From Verticillium longisporum (taxonomy: Eukaryota > Ascomycota > Sordariomycetes > Glomerellales > Plectosphaerellaceae), in NCBI GenBank assembly GCA_019188255.1, contig JAETXT010000007.1, positions 2,046,001-2,110,000 on the forward strand: a stretch of 64,000 nt of DNA, read 5' to 3'. The notes under the pieces are model-generated. The model searched no databases, was not told the DNA's origin, and worked only from the letters and a program-made list of their open reading frames with translations. Positions 22,372 to 34,572 of the stretch are shown here, in pieces (positions within the stretch are counted from its first letter, which is position 1; each line of letters begins with the position of its first letter). The position numbers and the translations under genes are program-made.

Positions 22372-24069
22372 CTAGGCCTGCTGGGGCAGCTGGCCCTGGC
22401 CGCCGGCGCCACCTCCGCGACCGCGGTAGCCACCACGTCCACGGTTCTGGCCCTGGTAGCCACCGCGGCCACGACCCCTGCCACGCCCCTGGTAGCCATT
22501 CTGCTGGCCGTTGGGGTTCTGCTGCTGCTGCCAGTTGCTCTGGGCAGGGCCAGAGAAACCGGACTGCTGCTGCTGCTGCTGGGGTTGAAGCTGCTGCTGC
22601 TGTTGGAGCTGCTGGCTAGGTGCTTGCGCCTGGGTGGGAGCCTGCTGAGCCTGGCCCGTCCTGAAGTTGGAGACGGGACGGGGAATAGACTCGGGGTTCT
22701 CGTAAACGTACAGGGCCTTGTCGATGCTGGCAGGAATGGGCTGAATTTCCGTGCCGAGATCCTTCTCAATGTTGTATAGGTTGAAGCGGTCTTCCCAGTT
22801 GATCAGGTTGATGGCGAGACCAAGGTGACCGTAACGACCAGATCGACCGATACGGTGCAGATACGTCTCAGCGTTCTTGGGGAAGTCAAAGTTGATGACG
22901 ACGTTGACGGCCTGAATGTCGATACCACGAGTGAGGAGATCCGAGCACACGAGGTTGCGGCACACGCCGTTACGGAAATCGTGGAAGACGCGGTTGCGAG
23001 CCTGCTGCGCCATTTTGGCGTGAGAGTAGAAGCACGAGTAGCCCAGCTCAGTGATCTTCTTCGCCAGCAGTTCGACACGGTTTGTCGAGTTGCAGAAGAT
23101 GATAGACTGGTTGATTTGCAGCTTGGAGAACAGCGTGTTGAGGCAGTGGACCTTTTGCTTCTCCTCGACAAAGGCATAGTATTGGGTGATACCACGGAGG
23201 GTGAGTTCGTCCATGAGGTTGATTTCGTAAGGGTTGGCCATGTTCTTGTCAGAGAAATCCTTGACCGACAAGGGGAAAGTCGCGGAGAAGAGCATGACCT
23301 GGCGATCCTTGGGATGGAACTGCAACAGCTGCTCAATGACGGGAGTGAACTCAATGGACAGGAGCTTGTCTGCCTCGTCCATGATGAACATGGGACACTC
23401 GCTCAAGTCGGCGACGGTCTTGCCAGCGAGATCGAGAATGCGGCCAGGAGTTCCGACCACGATATGAACGGGGTCCTGCAGACGGATGATATCGTCGCGA
23501 AGGCCAGTGCCACCAGTGGTGACCATGACGTTGATGCCGAGGTGCTTGCCGAGAGTCTTGCAAACCTGAGATGTTTGCATGGCGAGCTCGCGTGTGGGAA
23601 CGAGGATGAGACACTGGATTTTGGAGACTTTGGGGTTGATCTTTTCGAGGGCGGGGATGACGAAGGCGGCAGTCTTGCCGGTTCCGTTCTTGGCGCGGGC
23701 CAGGACATCGCGACCGGTCAGGGCGACAGGGATGGCTTCTTCTTGGATGGGCGAGGGCTTCTCGAAACCGGCCTCGAAGATTCCCATCAGCAGATCCCTC
23801 TTCAGCTGGAAGTTCTCGAATTCCAGACCTTTCGTGTTTGTGACATCCTGAAAGTGTAAGAGCACCGCTTTCACATCAGCTAGTCCTGGCACCTACCTCA
23901 GTTTGTTGCCTATTGTCTTTCGCTGGCAGCTTGAGGTTCTTCTTCCAGTCTTCGGACGCGGCGTCGCTGGTCAAGGCTGTCAGCACGGGACGGAGCCGAG
24001 TTCACAACGGGCATGGAAAGCTTACTTCAGGGAGGTCCCCTTCAACTGGTCTGCGAGTGCGTCTGACAT
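22372..24069 (-). CDS. DHH1: ATP-dependent RNA helicase DHH1 (DDX6 family)
   Basis: Cytoplasmic DEAD-box helicase that promotes mRNA decapping and translational repression in P-bodies. Exons 24069..24026, 23966..23897 and 23847..22372, with GT-AG introns of 59 and 49 nt, give 529 aa. The joined N-terminus reads [20 protein letters not shown], then [12 protein letters not shown], as in other fungal Dhh1 proteins. Motifs: Q motif [14 protein letters not shown], Walker [23 protein letters not shown] in [11 protein letters not shown] in FSATFP, and HRIGRSGR. The tail is rich in Gln (runs of CAG/CAA) and ends in RGG/RGRG repeats, likely to drive P-body assembly and RNA binding. An open frame beginning at 23892 is an artefact that reads through intron 2. 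A long antisense open frame (22825-23859) is a shadow. Confidence 0.95.
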
Positions 24070-25854
24070 TTTGGCCCGGTGTATGTAATATGTTGTGGGA
24101 GTCGAGAGGGAAGCAGTCGTTCAGGATTTGGTCTCGTGCGTGGGGGGAGCGGGAAGGCTGTGGCCCGCTAACAATCACGAGGAGAGGTCGGCTTGGCGCA
24201 GAATGAGGCCGCCAGTGGGAAGTTTGGTTGGTTGTTGAAGGTTTGGGGAGAGACTCGAAATCAAGCGGACGTCGAGGACGTTTGTTGCGTGGTGTCGGGC
24301 GGGTGTAGGGCGGCGCCGTTGAGAGGGAGGTGACCAGGGGGGCGGTAGGCAAGAGACCACAAGGGAACTGAATAGCAGGATGATGCAAGTCTCGGATGCA
24401 GGCAGAGAGCTAATTGAACTTCAGCCGCGAATTGTGACGTGTCAGACGATTGGTGGTTTTGACAGTGGATAAGGAGTCGATCTGTGTCTGCTCACAAGTA
24501 GGTGGAGTGAGGATTGTCGCGGCGTGTGTGGTGATCGTGGAGAGGTGATGTAGTAGAACGGGTTGTGATGGTTGTAGGGGAGCAGGTTTGACGCTCGCAC
24601 TGGTCTTTTCGTCGCTGTCTAGCGGGTCCTCCAGTGGTTTGGGCTAGGGAGCTTCGGGTGCGTTGAGTCACGTGATGGGGAAAGGGAGGAATGCAGTAGA
24701 AGCGGGGCAAGGGCCTTGCGGCTTCACGAGGGTTACCAGGTAAGACCTTCTACGTGGTGCGTGCATGTGTCCTCGCACAAGGCTTGGCAAAGCCCTGGAG
24801 CACGACGGAGGGCAAGGATGCTGGAACGAGGGCTGAGAGAAAGTTCAATGCCTTCAGCCAACAACGTGTGCTTTGCATATATTTTGGTGGACCTGTTTGC
24901 CTGCCGCCTCTCAGCTGGTAGACAAAAAGCTACCTTAGCTACCTACCTTACCTTAGGTACCTACCTTAGGTAAGGTAGGTCAAACAAGCAGAGTATTGAT
25001 CGACAACCCATTGTAGGTGCTTTCTACTACTAATAAGGCACCTCGACGCCTTGACCAGCCTGACTCAATGGAGGAACTGATTATGCGAGAAAGTGTAATA
25101 GACTGAGTATCCCTGGTAAGTCGTTGCACCATCGGATCGGCCAATCGCTGCCGTGGTCGGAGTCTGCAAGGTCGGGCCCTTAGCTCCGCTCGTGGAGTGT
25201 GCCCTGACTGCCTGTTCGACTCCCCGACTTGAGGGCCCAGGGCCCATCCTACAGACAGTCGGCTCGCCGGTTTCCCCTCCGGTGCTGGAGCATTTCAATG
25301 GAGCTACACACTGGGGAGTCATCCACCGTACACAAATCGTTGCCAACCAGTGACACGATGTCGGGGCCATGCCGGGGACCGGTGGTCAGGGGTAGGTAGC
25401 TGTGCCTCCGATCCTGGAGAAGCAGCGGAAGCCGACCGGAGGCCACGATAATCGGAGGCGAGGCTGTCGTCAGTGAGTCACTAGCCCGGTCGTGCTCCGG
25501 TCGCCGCGTGCTGCGCCTGGCTGCTCATGTCCACCGTGGCCTGGCCCGGTCAAATTAAGTATGACTCCTCCATGTCAAGTCCAAACGCGCATCACCACAG
25601 CCGGAGACCCAGACACCAGTCCCATCTGCCCGCAGAGTGTGAAAACGCCATGTAATGCTGCATGCTTCTGCCTATGTCCTTGTTCGCCGCGCCCACCCTA
25701 ACCCGCTGGGAATGCTTCTCGTCTGGAATGCTCCTCTGCACCCAGCCAGGGACCACCTGTAGATCAACCGGCGGATCAGTCGACATTTCGATCCCGCTGC
25801 ACCAGCCACTATGCTTCTTTCTCGCCGCCTCAGACTTCTTCTTGCAATTCGCCC
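24070..25854. other. Intergenic region: DHH1 promoter/leader and UBC12 3' flank
   Basis: About 1.8 kb. The DHH1 leader and promoter lie in its lower part. A dense cluster of ACCTTAGGTACCTACC-type inverted repeats lies at 24930-24980. No gene is supportable; the 25065-25370 and 25592-25858 frames are motif-free. Confidence 0.5.
24930..24980. repeat. Clustered AGGTACCT / ACCTTAGGT palindromes
   Basis: Repeated TACCTTAG, TACCTACC and TTAGGTACCTA units, each close to self-complementary, so the stretch can fold on itself. Similar short arrays occur in several other gaps of this window (see findings). Function unknown. Confidence 0.7.
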
Positions 25855-26614
25855 TCATTTCAGCACCCGGTCGTAGCTTATGCCTTTAACGGAGCCGCCG
25901 CCCATCGAGGCGCGAACATTGCGCTTGAAGCCATCGCGGTTCGATCGAAGATCCTCTGCAGCCTCCTTGTTGAGGGGATCCGAGGCGTTCGGTTCGAGGA
26001 AGAGGAACTGCCGATCAAAAAGGTAAGCCGACTACTCACTGCGGAGCCACAAGGGGGATGTGTTTCCAGAAACGCACCTGCAGGCCGACAATGACGGCGT
26101 TCAAGTTCAACACAGGCTTCCAGTCCTCACGCAGAATGTTCAAGCACACCTTGCCCTCGAGGTCGATGTTCGGGTGGTAAATCTTCTCCTTACACCGCAC
26201 CTTTGGGGGGTCGTGCGGAAAGTTTTGGTTGATGTCGAATGTAAAGTTGAACACGCCTGACCGGTACATGCCCTCGTCCGGCTCGATCGTCAGCGTAAAG
26301 TGTAGGATGTCGTCCGGGTCGGGAAAGTCTGTCTTCATCGTCTTGCCCAGGGAGAGCTCCGACAGATCTGGGCGCAAGCAGCAAGTTAGCGACATGTCAG
26401 GTCGTGGCGATCGGGATCGTGGGGGGGGGCCACAAACCCTTTTGCACGCGTAGTTGCGCTGCCGTCACCTTCTTCTTCTTGCCGCCTGCTGCTGCGTTCT
26501 CCGCATTCTCAGCTTTTTGCTGCTCTTTTTTCTACAAGCGCGCCCAGAGACGTCAGTCTGCGAAGTAGTCTTGCCTGGAGGGCGGCAACATACCATGGAC
26601 CAAATCTTCAGCAT
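25855..26614 (-). CDS. UBC12: NEDD8-conjugating enzyme UBC12
   Basis: E2 that carries NEDD8 (Rub1) from its E1 to cullins, thereby activating SCF ligases. Exons 26614..26594, 26531..26438, 26367..26078 and 26007..25855 give 185 aa, the usual length. The introns (62, 70 and 70 nt) are GT-AG. Exon 1 is only seven codons (MLKIWSM), the E1-docking tail typical of UBC12. A Lys-rich KKKKVTAAQLRVQK follows, then the UBC fold with KYHPN-type motif IYHPNIDLEG and active-site Cys113 in GKVCLNILREDW. The C-terminal exon carries the usual FLFLEPNASDPLNKEAAEDL. Phases add exactly to 186 codons with the stop. The gene is intact. Confidence 0.94.
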
Positions 26615-27284
26615 GGCGACTGCGCGGGCCGTGGACCTGGCCAAGGCAACCCCTCTATTTGAGGGAGGCTCGTGAAGATGGAGGTGACGGGAAGGAGGGA
26701 ACCACCAGCAGATGCACGGCTGGCCAGAGTGGTTTGCAGACTATAGGGGAGCTCGTAGGTCTGCGGCAGCGCGCAGTTGTGTTTGGTCGTCGTCAAAGGG
26801 GTTTAGTTGCTGTATTGAGCGGATGAACGCCTGACGCTTGCCACTGCCCGCCTAACTAGGGGGGGAATTTCAGTGATGCCATCCATCCCTGCCTTATCAG
26901 CGATAAGGCAGGAGTCAAAGACATTGTCAACTCATCCGAAGATCTTCCGAAGGTACATCCACCAGCAAGGTAGCACGATTCCAAGCAGCAGTCACTGCAC
27001 ATTGTGAATATCGGATAAAGAACTGAATTTTTATCTTCATGTACTGCAACAAAGGTTTGATACCCCGGGGATCCTACACATAGCCTTTTTTGGTGGCGAA
27101 AGATTGGGAATAGTTTTGTGCCTTATTACTGTAAAACCACTTTGGTACAACACAAAAAACGCCGCCGAGTCCTTCTAGTGAACCACACAGCTTGTACAAA
27201 CTTTCCTTGAGAATCCATAATCGTAAGGTACAGAGCTGCCGCGAGGGCAAGCCTGTGCTTGTGCTTTGGCGAGTAAGACCCAGC
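26615..27284. other. Intergenic region between UBC12 and chitin synthase
   Basis: About 0.67 kb: UBC12 promoter/leader and chitin synthase 3' flank. Contains CTTATCAGCGATAAG (26893-26907), a perfect 15-base palindrome made of two GATA sites facing each other. Nothing else stands out. Confidence 0.5.
26893..26907. promoter_or_regulatory. Inverted pair of GATA sites (CTTATC/GATAAG)
   Basis: The sequence CTTATCAGCGATAAG lies about 280 bases upstream of the UBC12 start. GATA-family factors (AreA/NIT2, SreA) bind HGATAR, and paired sites are typical of regulated fungal promoters. Whether it is used is not shown. Confidence 0.35.
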
Positions 27285-30176
27285 TTACCGCCTGGCAATG
27301 CAGCACATGATGCCGGTCTTGCCCAAGAACCAGAGGAAACCGGTGAAACGAACCAGCGCCAGCACGGCTGTGGAGTACAGCAGGAAGGAGAAGAAGGCCG
27401 CGGAACGTCCATTGGGGTCGTTCTAGAACACGTGTTAGCCCAGCACAGCGAGACAAGAGATTGAAGCACTTACGGAGAAACCAAAAGCGTTGAAGTCGTC
27501 AGTAGTGATGAAGACAATAAGAGCCGCGTTGGAGAAGAGCCAAGAAACGACCAGGCCGGTACGGAAAGACTTGTAAGAGTCCTCGACATCCCGCTTCTCA
27601 ACCTCCTCGACCTCCTTGAAAGGCTCAAGGGCACGGCGCACAGTCTGCTCAAATTGGCTGTCGATATCCTCCTGCGGCTTGTCGATTTCCTCAACAACTG
27701 CCTCCTCGCCCTTCTCACCCTTGCTGATGTGAGCAGAAGGCAGAGCCTCGGCCTTGTCTGATCCCTTGGTACCCCAAGACACGTCATGCCAGTTGTTGAA
27801 TGCGTACACCATGAGAATGTTGATGTACGTCGACATCAGAACCAGGTAGTAGGGGAACGAATGGAACATGTGCCAGGGATCGAGGTACATGAACGAGGCA
27901 ATAAAGTTGAGGCCGTAAATCGTGACAAGGGCGACAAGAATAACACCAGCCGCGTTGTCGCCTCCGAAGAAACTGTCGACAAAAGCCTTACCAGACTCGA
28001 GACTGATTTGCTCGCCAATAGGTGTGTTGAAAGCTCTGGCAACAAGGTACCCCGAAAGGACCAGGATGTAGGTCTGGATGAAGCCGAAGACAATGAACGA
28101 CGCAATGTAGGTAAACTTGGAACCCTTGGGACGGTTACCCAGAGCCAGAACAAACTGGATGACGAGGAAAGCCAGGTAAAGATATTGGAGAATAGAGTTG
28201 ATGATGGGCGTTGCGCTGTCGCCGAAGGGCCAGGCAGTGTGTGCCGCTGAGTCTGTAGACGCCTCCGTCGGTGTGCCGACAAGGTTCATGATGATAGACG
28301 TGGTCAGGTAGTACGAGGCCAAACTGAACCAGGTGAAGATGACGTTCAGGATGTTGTAGATAAGCTGGATGTGGAAGAAGAACATGCGGATGAGGTTGTG
28401 GCCACTCTTGTACATACGCCCGAAGTGCATCAGGGAGTAAAGAGAGGCGGCGAACGAACCGTTGAGCCAACGACGACGCTGGCTGATGAATTCAGCGGCG
28501 CCCTCGGGAACGTCGGTCTCGCCCTTGGCAGCCTTGATGTAGCTCAAGTGCCATTTCTGGCCTGCTTTGGCGACGAGCTCGAAGCAGAGAATTCGATCCT
28601 CAGCCAAGAACATGTTCTTCTTGAAAATGTTCATGCCGTCGATGCCCTTCTTTCCAAGAATCTTGGACAGAGTGTGATCGCCGTGGAAGTACTGCTCCAA
28701 GGGCCGACCCATGATGGCACGGAAACGATAGGCAGAGAACGCACCAGGCAAGACGGAAACGTAGCCAAAAGAGCTCTCGAGAGGCTTGTCCAGAATGTTG
28801 GAAATCTTGTACTCAAAATTCTGGACGGCAACCAGAGGGTTCAGCAGCTTCTTGCCGCCCTTGCCCAACATGGCGTGAATCTCACCACATGCACCGCCAA
28901 GATCTTTGTCGTTGTAGAATCCCTCCCACAGCGCGAGAAGCGATCGCGGGCTGGGCTTGGTACCGGCATCGAGCAGGATGCAGATTTCAGGGTTCAAGAT
29001 GCGACCAAACGCGTTGAAGAGCCATCTGTGTGAGTTGATCTTCTTGCTGTTCTTGCCCTTGAGACAGAAGATGAACTGAACTGGGGGAAGAGTCGAGGGG
29101 CCATCATCGACGGGGCGGATGAGCTGCTGGTTGGGAGTAACCGAGAGCTGACTGGTGTACTCAAAAATATGCGCGATAGTCTCCTTGCCGTCAACGTCCT
29201 TCTTGACGACTCCGTCTTGGTAGATACCGACCGTGGCGAGCACGTCGAGAACATTCTTGTCAGCCTTCTCGATACCGTCGAAAACAAGACAGACGACAAT
29301 CTTCTGCCAGGCAGGGCCACCCTTATTCCAGAATGTTGACTTTTTCAGGTTGACAATGTCTCGAATGTTCTGCATCACACCATGCAGCGTTCTAGACAGC
29401 AGGTTTTTGTCTTCATTGTAGTACGTGATAGCGATGAGGACCTCGGTGTGTCGGTTGTACATGCGGGGCCGCAGATCGTAACCGTTCTTCAGCGTGAAGT
29501 CGTTAGGGTCGCAGGTTGCGGCAGTGTAGCGCATCTTCATGAACTCCTCGCTACCGCCCTCGACATCGCGGTACTTTGGCTGCACGGCATTCTTGATAGC
29601 ACTGGGAACAGGATAGTCAATGCTGAGGACGGAACCCTGCTGAAGCTTGATCTTCCTGGTTGCATAGCGCTTGAGACCGCCGGTCTGGGCACCAGGCTGC
29701 TGACGGCGGACCCAGCTCTCGTCCGTATCGACGGTTGAGGCGGGCCGGCCATAGCCGAAGCCACCATTCTGAGGGTCAAGCTCTTGGCTGTAGCCCGTGC
29801 CAACGCCAAAATTGTCGGGGGAGGGGCAGGAGTTCGCGAGCCAGCACCCGGAGCGTACGATTCTGTCAAGCTGTAGGCCGAGACCGGACGGGCTGGTGGT
29901 TCTTGTGCACCGAGATGGTGTTCGTAGGGGAAGTGCCGCGGGCATGAGGGTCGCGGAGGAGGGATTGGCCAACATCATCAACGCCTTCGTCCTGAGGAGG
30001 CAAGTGATACTGTGTGCGATGTACATGTTAGCCATTGCATTGGTCGACGAGCACGTTTGAAAGAAGTCGGAAGGGGCATGATGGAAGCTTACCCTGCTGC
30101 CGTTGCCGCTCCCGGGTGGAAGGTCCTGCAAATCGTGACCTTCGTAGTCGTTGGGCCCGCCGCCGCGGTAAGCCAT
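27285..30176 (-). CDS. Chitin synthase, class III (two apparent frameshifts near the N-terminus)
   Basis: Plasma-membrane UDP-GlcNAc transferase making cell-wall chitin during hyphal growth. Exons: 30176..30093, 30009..27474 and 27422..27285, with GT-AG introns of 83 and 51 nt. The body carries the GT2 signatures [41 protein letters not shown] and the catalytic QRRRWLNGS, then multiple membrane segments. The last exon adds [13 protein letters not shown]...CCIARR. The class III call rests on the [15 protein letters not shown] start and the [12 protein letters not shown] block. From the splice at 30009, the correct frame (YHLPPQDEG...[10 protein letters not shown]) runs to about 29895 and shifts by one base. 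The family segment [19 protein letters not shown] is then read until about 29820, with a second shift before [14 protein letters not shown]. Both shifts are at C-rich runs. The body frame happens to be open back to the ATG, which hides the problem. Confidence 0.9.
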
Positions 30177-33100
30177 TGTTATTAAGGTTCGAGGAGGTTT
30201 ATTGTAACGTCAGACGGTCGATGTGGAGGTGAGGAGATGCTGTGAAGATAGAGTCGCAACAGCAACGTCAAGTTGGATATCTCTGCGTCCAGGTTCAATG
30301 CCGACGCAGCAGTATCAGAAACCAGTGGTATCTTGTCCTAGAGTCTCGTAGGCGACAGGATGTGCAGCAGTTGTCAAGGAGTAACGGCTAGCCCCTGATG
30401 AAAAAGAGTGGTGTAGTGAAGATAAAACAAGTGCAGGGCTCACCACCTGAGGAAAAGGTGGGAATGAGTGATGTTTGGTACAGTTTTCCAGATGTAGGGG
30501 AGAAAGGGGGAAGAGGAGGCTTTGTGCGATCTGGGTAGGACGTGGACGAGACAACAGCTAAAAGAGGGTCTACGGGGAAGATGGTGTGAATCTGGGATGA
30601 TGGCGTTGCGTTGGTGCTTGGTGACTGGCGGGCTGCTGATGCTGATGGGCACTGCACCTGCAAGAACCGGGCTAGCCTGGGTCGTCCCGGTGGGAAATGG
30701 TACCTAACAGGCCAGGCAGGCAAGGTAAAGTCAACTGTGAGTGACATCTGAGCCGTCCATCAGCTCCAGCTGTGGCTGAGCTTGCATCATAGTCTTTTTT
30801 CGGCCTCTCATCAACTGGTTCAGCGGGCTGCTTTGGTTGCTCCGTTGCCTTGGGCACGAGTACGGAAAATTCCACCAGAACAGTCCAAGCCCACTCTCCA
30901 TCGCCCTCAATATCCCGCCATGCCGCCTCGTGAAAAACCTGCACATGGTATACGATGCCTAGACGGCCCAGAGGCAAAAGTACTTGCAGCCCAGTACCGG
31001 CACTGACTCCCCGTCATCGCGGCGGCGGCAAGCGGCGGGTACACCACAGTACGTACGCGACACAGACCTGCTTCTCCCCCCCCGGAACCACATCGACCAC
31101 GGCATCCACTGCCCAGAAAAGAAAAGAGCGGGACTCAGGAGGCACTACGTCACGCCCCGGCCCTCGGGTGGCCCTTGCATGCGAGCCCGGCGGAGAGCGA
31201 AGAGCGAAGATCGCCTACCACGCTCCGTGCTGGTGCGATGCATCCACCGTGCTTTTCTGCCTTGTCTTCCAAGCCCTGTCGTGCTGGTTTTTTTTTTTCA
31301 TCGAGGGCCCGCCCAGCGTTGCATTGGAAGAAGTGGCTGGCATCGGGTTGATTTAGATGTCGGCGTGAGCGATGATGCAAGCTACGAATACCCGCCTTCT
31401 ACCTGACGCAAGTACCCGAGGCTCCAGTCGCTATTGGCGTTGGCACCGCAGCAAGCAAGCATTCCTGCAGCTGGGAATTCCAGGTTCAGCTACGAGGTCC
31501 TCTGCCAGTAGGTAGGTACCTACCTAAGGTAGTGTGCTGTACTGAGGTAAGGCACAATCCACACATATACAGCACCCACAGTACTTGTGCACACTGCGCC
31601 CTGTCCACTGCAATCCACAGGCAGTAGGGGCGAGTAAGTCATCACCAATCCAGTCTCTGCGACGATCGCGAGTACCTGCCCAACCCCTTTCCCAGATGAA
31701 TAGACACTGTGCCATGTTTGTGGAGCCTCCTGAATGCTGTGCCAGCAGTTACCAGGGCGAAGTACTGCCCGCCAGGCCTGGCTTCAGGGTTCCTCCAGCG
31801 CCAGAGCGGCATGCTGAAACACCCTCCTGTGGCGCTAGTCAGTCTTGGGCGGCCTCTACAGGCTTCAGTGGTCCTTTCGTCCTCTTGTCCCATTGCTTGT
31901 CTACGTTTCATCGGCCGGAGCAATGCGGGCAAGAGACGCATCTCATGTCATTTGCAAAATCAAGACGCGAAGGCCCGATATCCTCCATCATCAGAGCTTC
32001 AACAGGAAATGCAGATGTTGGCCCATGGTAGCAATAGGTAGCAAGACGTGGTGGCTCGGAATACGAGCTCTGGCGTGGCTCGTGTTTGCCTGCAAGAAAC
32101 AGGTCAGTAGCGATTCGTGCTTGGTCCAAAAATAGTAAGATGAGATAGGGGCTGATCATCGCCTCCCAAAAAACCGACCTCAATGGACTGGCATTGTCTG
32201 ACTGTCAAAGAGAGGAGGCGGTGCACGTGAGACTCCCCTTTCCTCGCATCTCAGCCACGAAAACCTTTGACCATGGTCTGCACCAAGCCTCCCATCGCGG
32301 CTTTTAGTCGTCACCGAGCATGCTTCAGCCTTTCAGGGGGGCAAAGCCAAAAGCCTGACGCGTAAATGGATCGACAACAAGCTCACCCTAGATCTTGAAC
32401 CTACTTTTCTATCTCCAGCATTATATGGGCACATGCCCGTAGAATTCACTGCGATGCATAGTGATCTCTTCCGCTCACGTGCATCGTTGGGACATTGACA
32501 ACTGTCACCAATCCTGCACAAATCGTGGCTCTCCTTTGTAGCACTGTCAGTTTTCTGTCACCAGATTGACAGGGACACTCTACAGGATCGAACGTCATCC
32601 GACAGCTGCCGTCTCAAGCCAGGCGCCGCAGCAGTCAAGCTGCCACATGCTCCGTTTTCAGATTACGTGTCACGGCAATCGTGCCGGCGAAAGGAAGACA
32701 CGGGGATCGACTTGTCAACACTGGTTTGCCTGGGGACAACAGTCGTGGCCTCGGCTGTCAAGCAGCGGCATGCCCACATGACAAAGCGGCGCCTATCTCT
32801 TCAGCGTCTCTTCTGTGTTCGCATTCTGCAGGTGGCTAAAGTGAACGGCACGGTCGGGGTCCAGTCAGAGGCACCTATGGCACTCCAAGGGTCCTCGGTG
32901 ATAGTGTGGTGTGGGCGATCATCGACGAAATATTCGCTCAAAACTTGGTGAAGTTGAAGGTTTCGCAGCTCCTATGGTGAGTAAAACCCTCCAAAGGGCT
33001 ATGATGTTCACGTCTTGCCATGACAATTGGACCCTGTGTCCGCGTGTTTGAAAACCCCGCCATGGATCCAACGGTTGTCTCTGGCGTGGAGACGATCAAC

Positions 33101-34572
33101 AGAGCACATATAACATGGACGGGTCTAGACTCCGAATCTCTTTTGGGTCGCGCGAAGTATACTACGATCTTGGTAAAGACAAACCGACACTAAGATGAGC
33201 AATAAGGGTCGGTGGACCTCCGATTGAATTCCCATCCGTCTTCCAGAGGAGAGAACCGCAATTGATCTTGTCTAGAAGACCAAAGCGAGTGCACGCTCAC
33301 GATCCACCCCGATCCACCCCGAAAGGGAGGGAGCGGCACGTCTTCCAGGCTGGTCTTGGTCGGTCTGACCTCTGAAACAGGTCCGTCGAGGAACGGGGAA
33401 CACTTGAGTGCGGGAGCATCGTCTTCCCGCAGTCCTACAGCAGGTGTGTCCCAGGTGGGCAGGCGGACAGGAGCTGGTGGAGAAAGATGGAGAGCAGGTC
33501 AGAAAATTTGGCCAATCATGAGCGGGGACGAGAGTAAGAGACGGTGCCACCAGACCAGGCCAGACCAATCAACGTGGAAAGTTCAATGTGCTGCGTTTCG
33601 CTAAAACGCAGCCCCTTGCGGAGCCCAATCTCGAGGCAGGTCCTCTAGCGGGGGTTAAAGCGTCCTCAGGCGTTCTTGAGCGACTCTTTCCAGCGGGCTG
33701 ACACCTGTACAATGCACCACCGTAATCGCCTAATGCCATCGTTGACAGGGGCTATAGAGCAATACCGGACACGACGGGCCCAGGTCCAGTCGCCTGTTGG
33801 TCCAATGCACGGTAACTTCCCCCCTCCTCTTCCTACCCCCCCTGCCTCCGGCCTTTGGCTTTTGTTCAACAGCCTAGCTGCGTCTGGCCAGGCCCCCTCC
33901 CCAGATTCGACTCCTTGTCTTGTCTTGTCTGTTCGTCCGTCTCTTCTCACCTCCTTGCCTTCTCCCTTTACACGACACCATCAGGTCCCGTCGCCGTCAT
34001 CAAGCATCTCGAACAACATCTGAGACCGACAACACTTTGAATCTGGATCCCGCCGTCAATCACTTCTCCAGTCACCCGAGGTTCAGCCCTCTGATGCTAT
34101 TTTCATTCTCTTATTCTGTCGCATAGTCGTGGTCGCAAGCCACGTACATCCCGACCGACCCTTACGCCAACCCATCCCCTCGAGCTAGTCTCACCATCCA
34201 CTCGTTACGCACCGCGAATTCCCTCGTCCGGCTTCCATTCCAACCCCTCGTGAGGAACGCCTCACCACCATTCCATACGCCTATTCAGAGCATAGTCTCG
34301 TATTTCATTCGTTTCATCTTTTCGCATCCATCGTCACACGACGTCGCTTTTTCAGATATCTCTAGAGCTACCGCCGAACGTCGCGGTTGTCGTTCGACAA
34401 TCGACCTCGCACTCTTGGCTATCTGACTCGGACCCTCGACTGTCTTGCGATCGACACTCTTCGGTCATTTGGCGATCGACAATCTGCAACCGTTCGTCTC
34501 CATCACGACGATCCAAGCCCTGACACCACATCGGTTCGTCCAGAGCACCACCATCCCAGGATTGTTGCAGTC
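30177..34572. other. Long divergent intergenic region between chitin synthase and OPY2
   Basis: About 4.4 kb serving two outward-facing genes. No supportable coding sequence. A TAGGTAGGTACCTACCTAAGG palindrome cluster lies around 31508-31531. The last 700 bases before OPY2 are pyrimidine-rich with little purine, typical of a long fungal 5' leader. The size suggests complex regulation, but no specific site can be proven by eye. Confidence 0.5.
31508..31531. repeat. GGTAGGTACCTACC palindrome
   Basis: A near-perfect inverted repeat centred on GGTACC, followed by CTAAGGTAG and then GAGGTAAGG. It is the same family as at 24930-24980 and 42880-42921. Confidence 0.7.

Noticed and set aside
22825..23859. 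344-codon ORF antisense to DHH1
   Set aside because: Shadow of the strongly conserved helicase coding strand.
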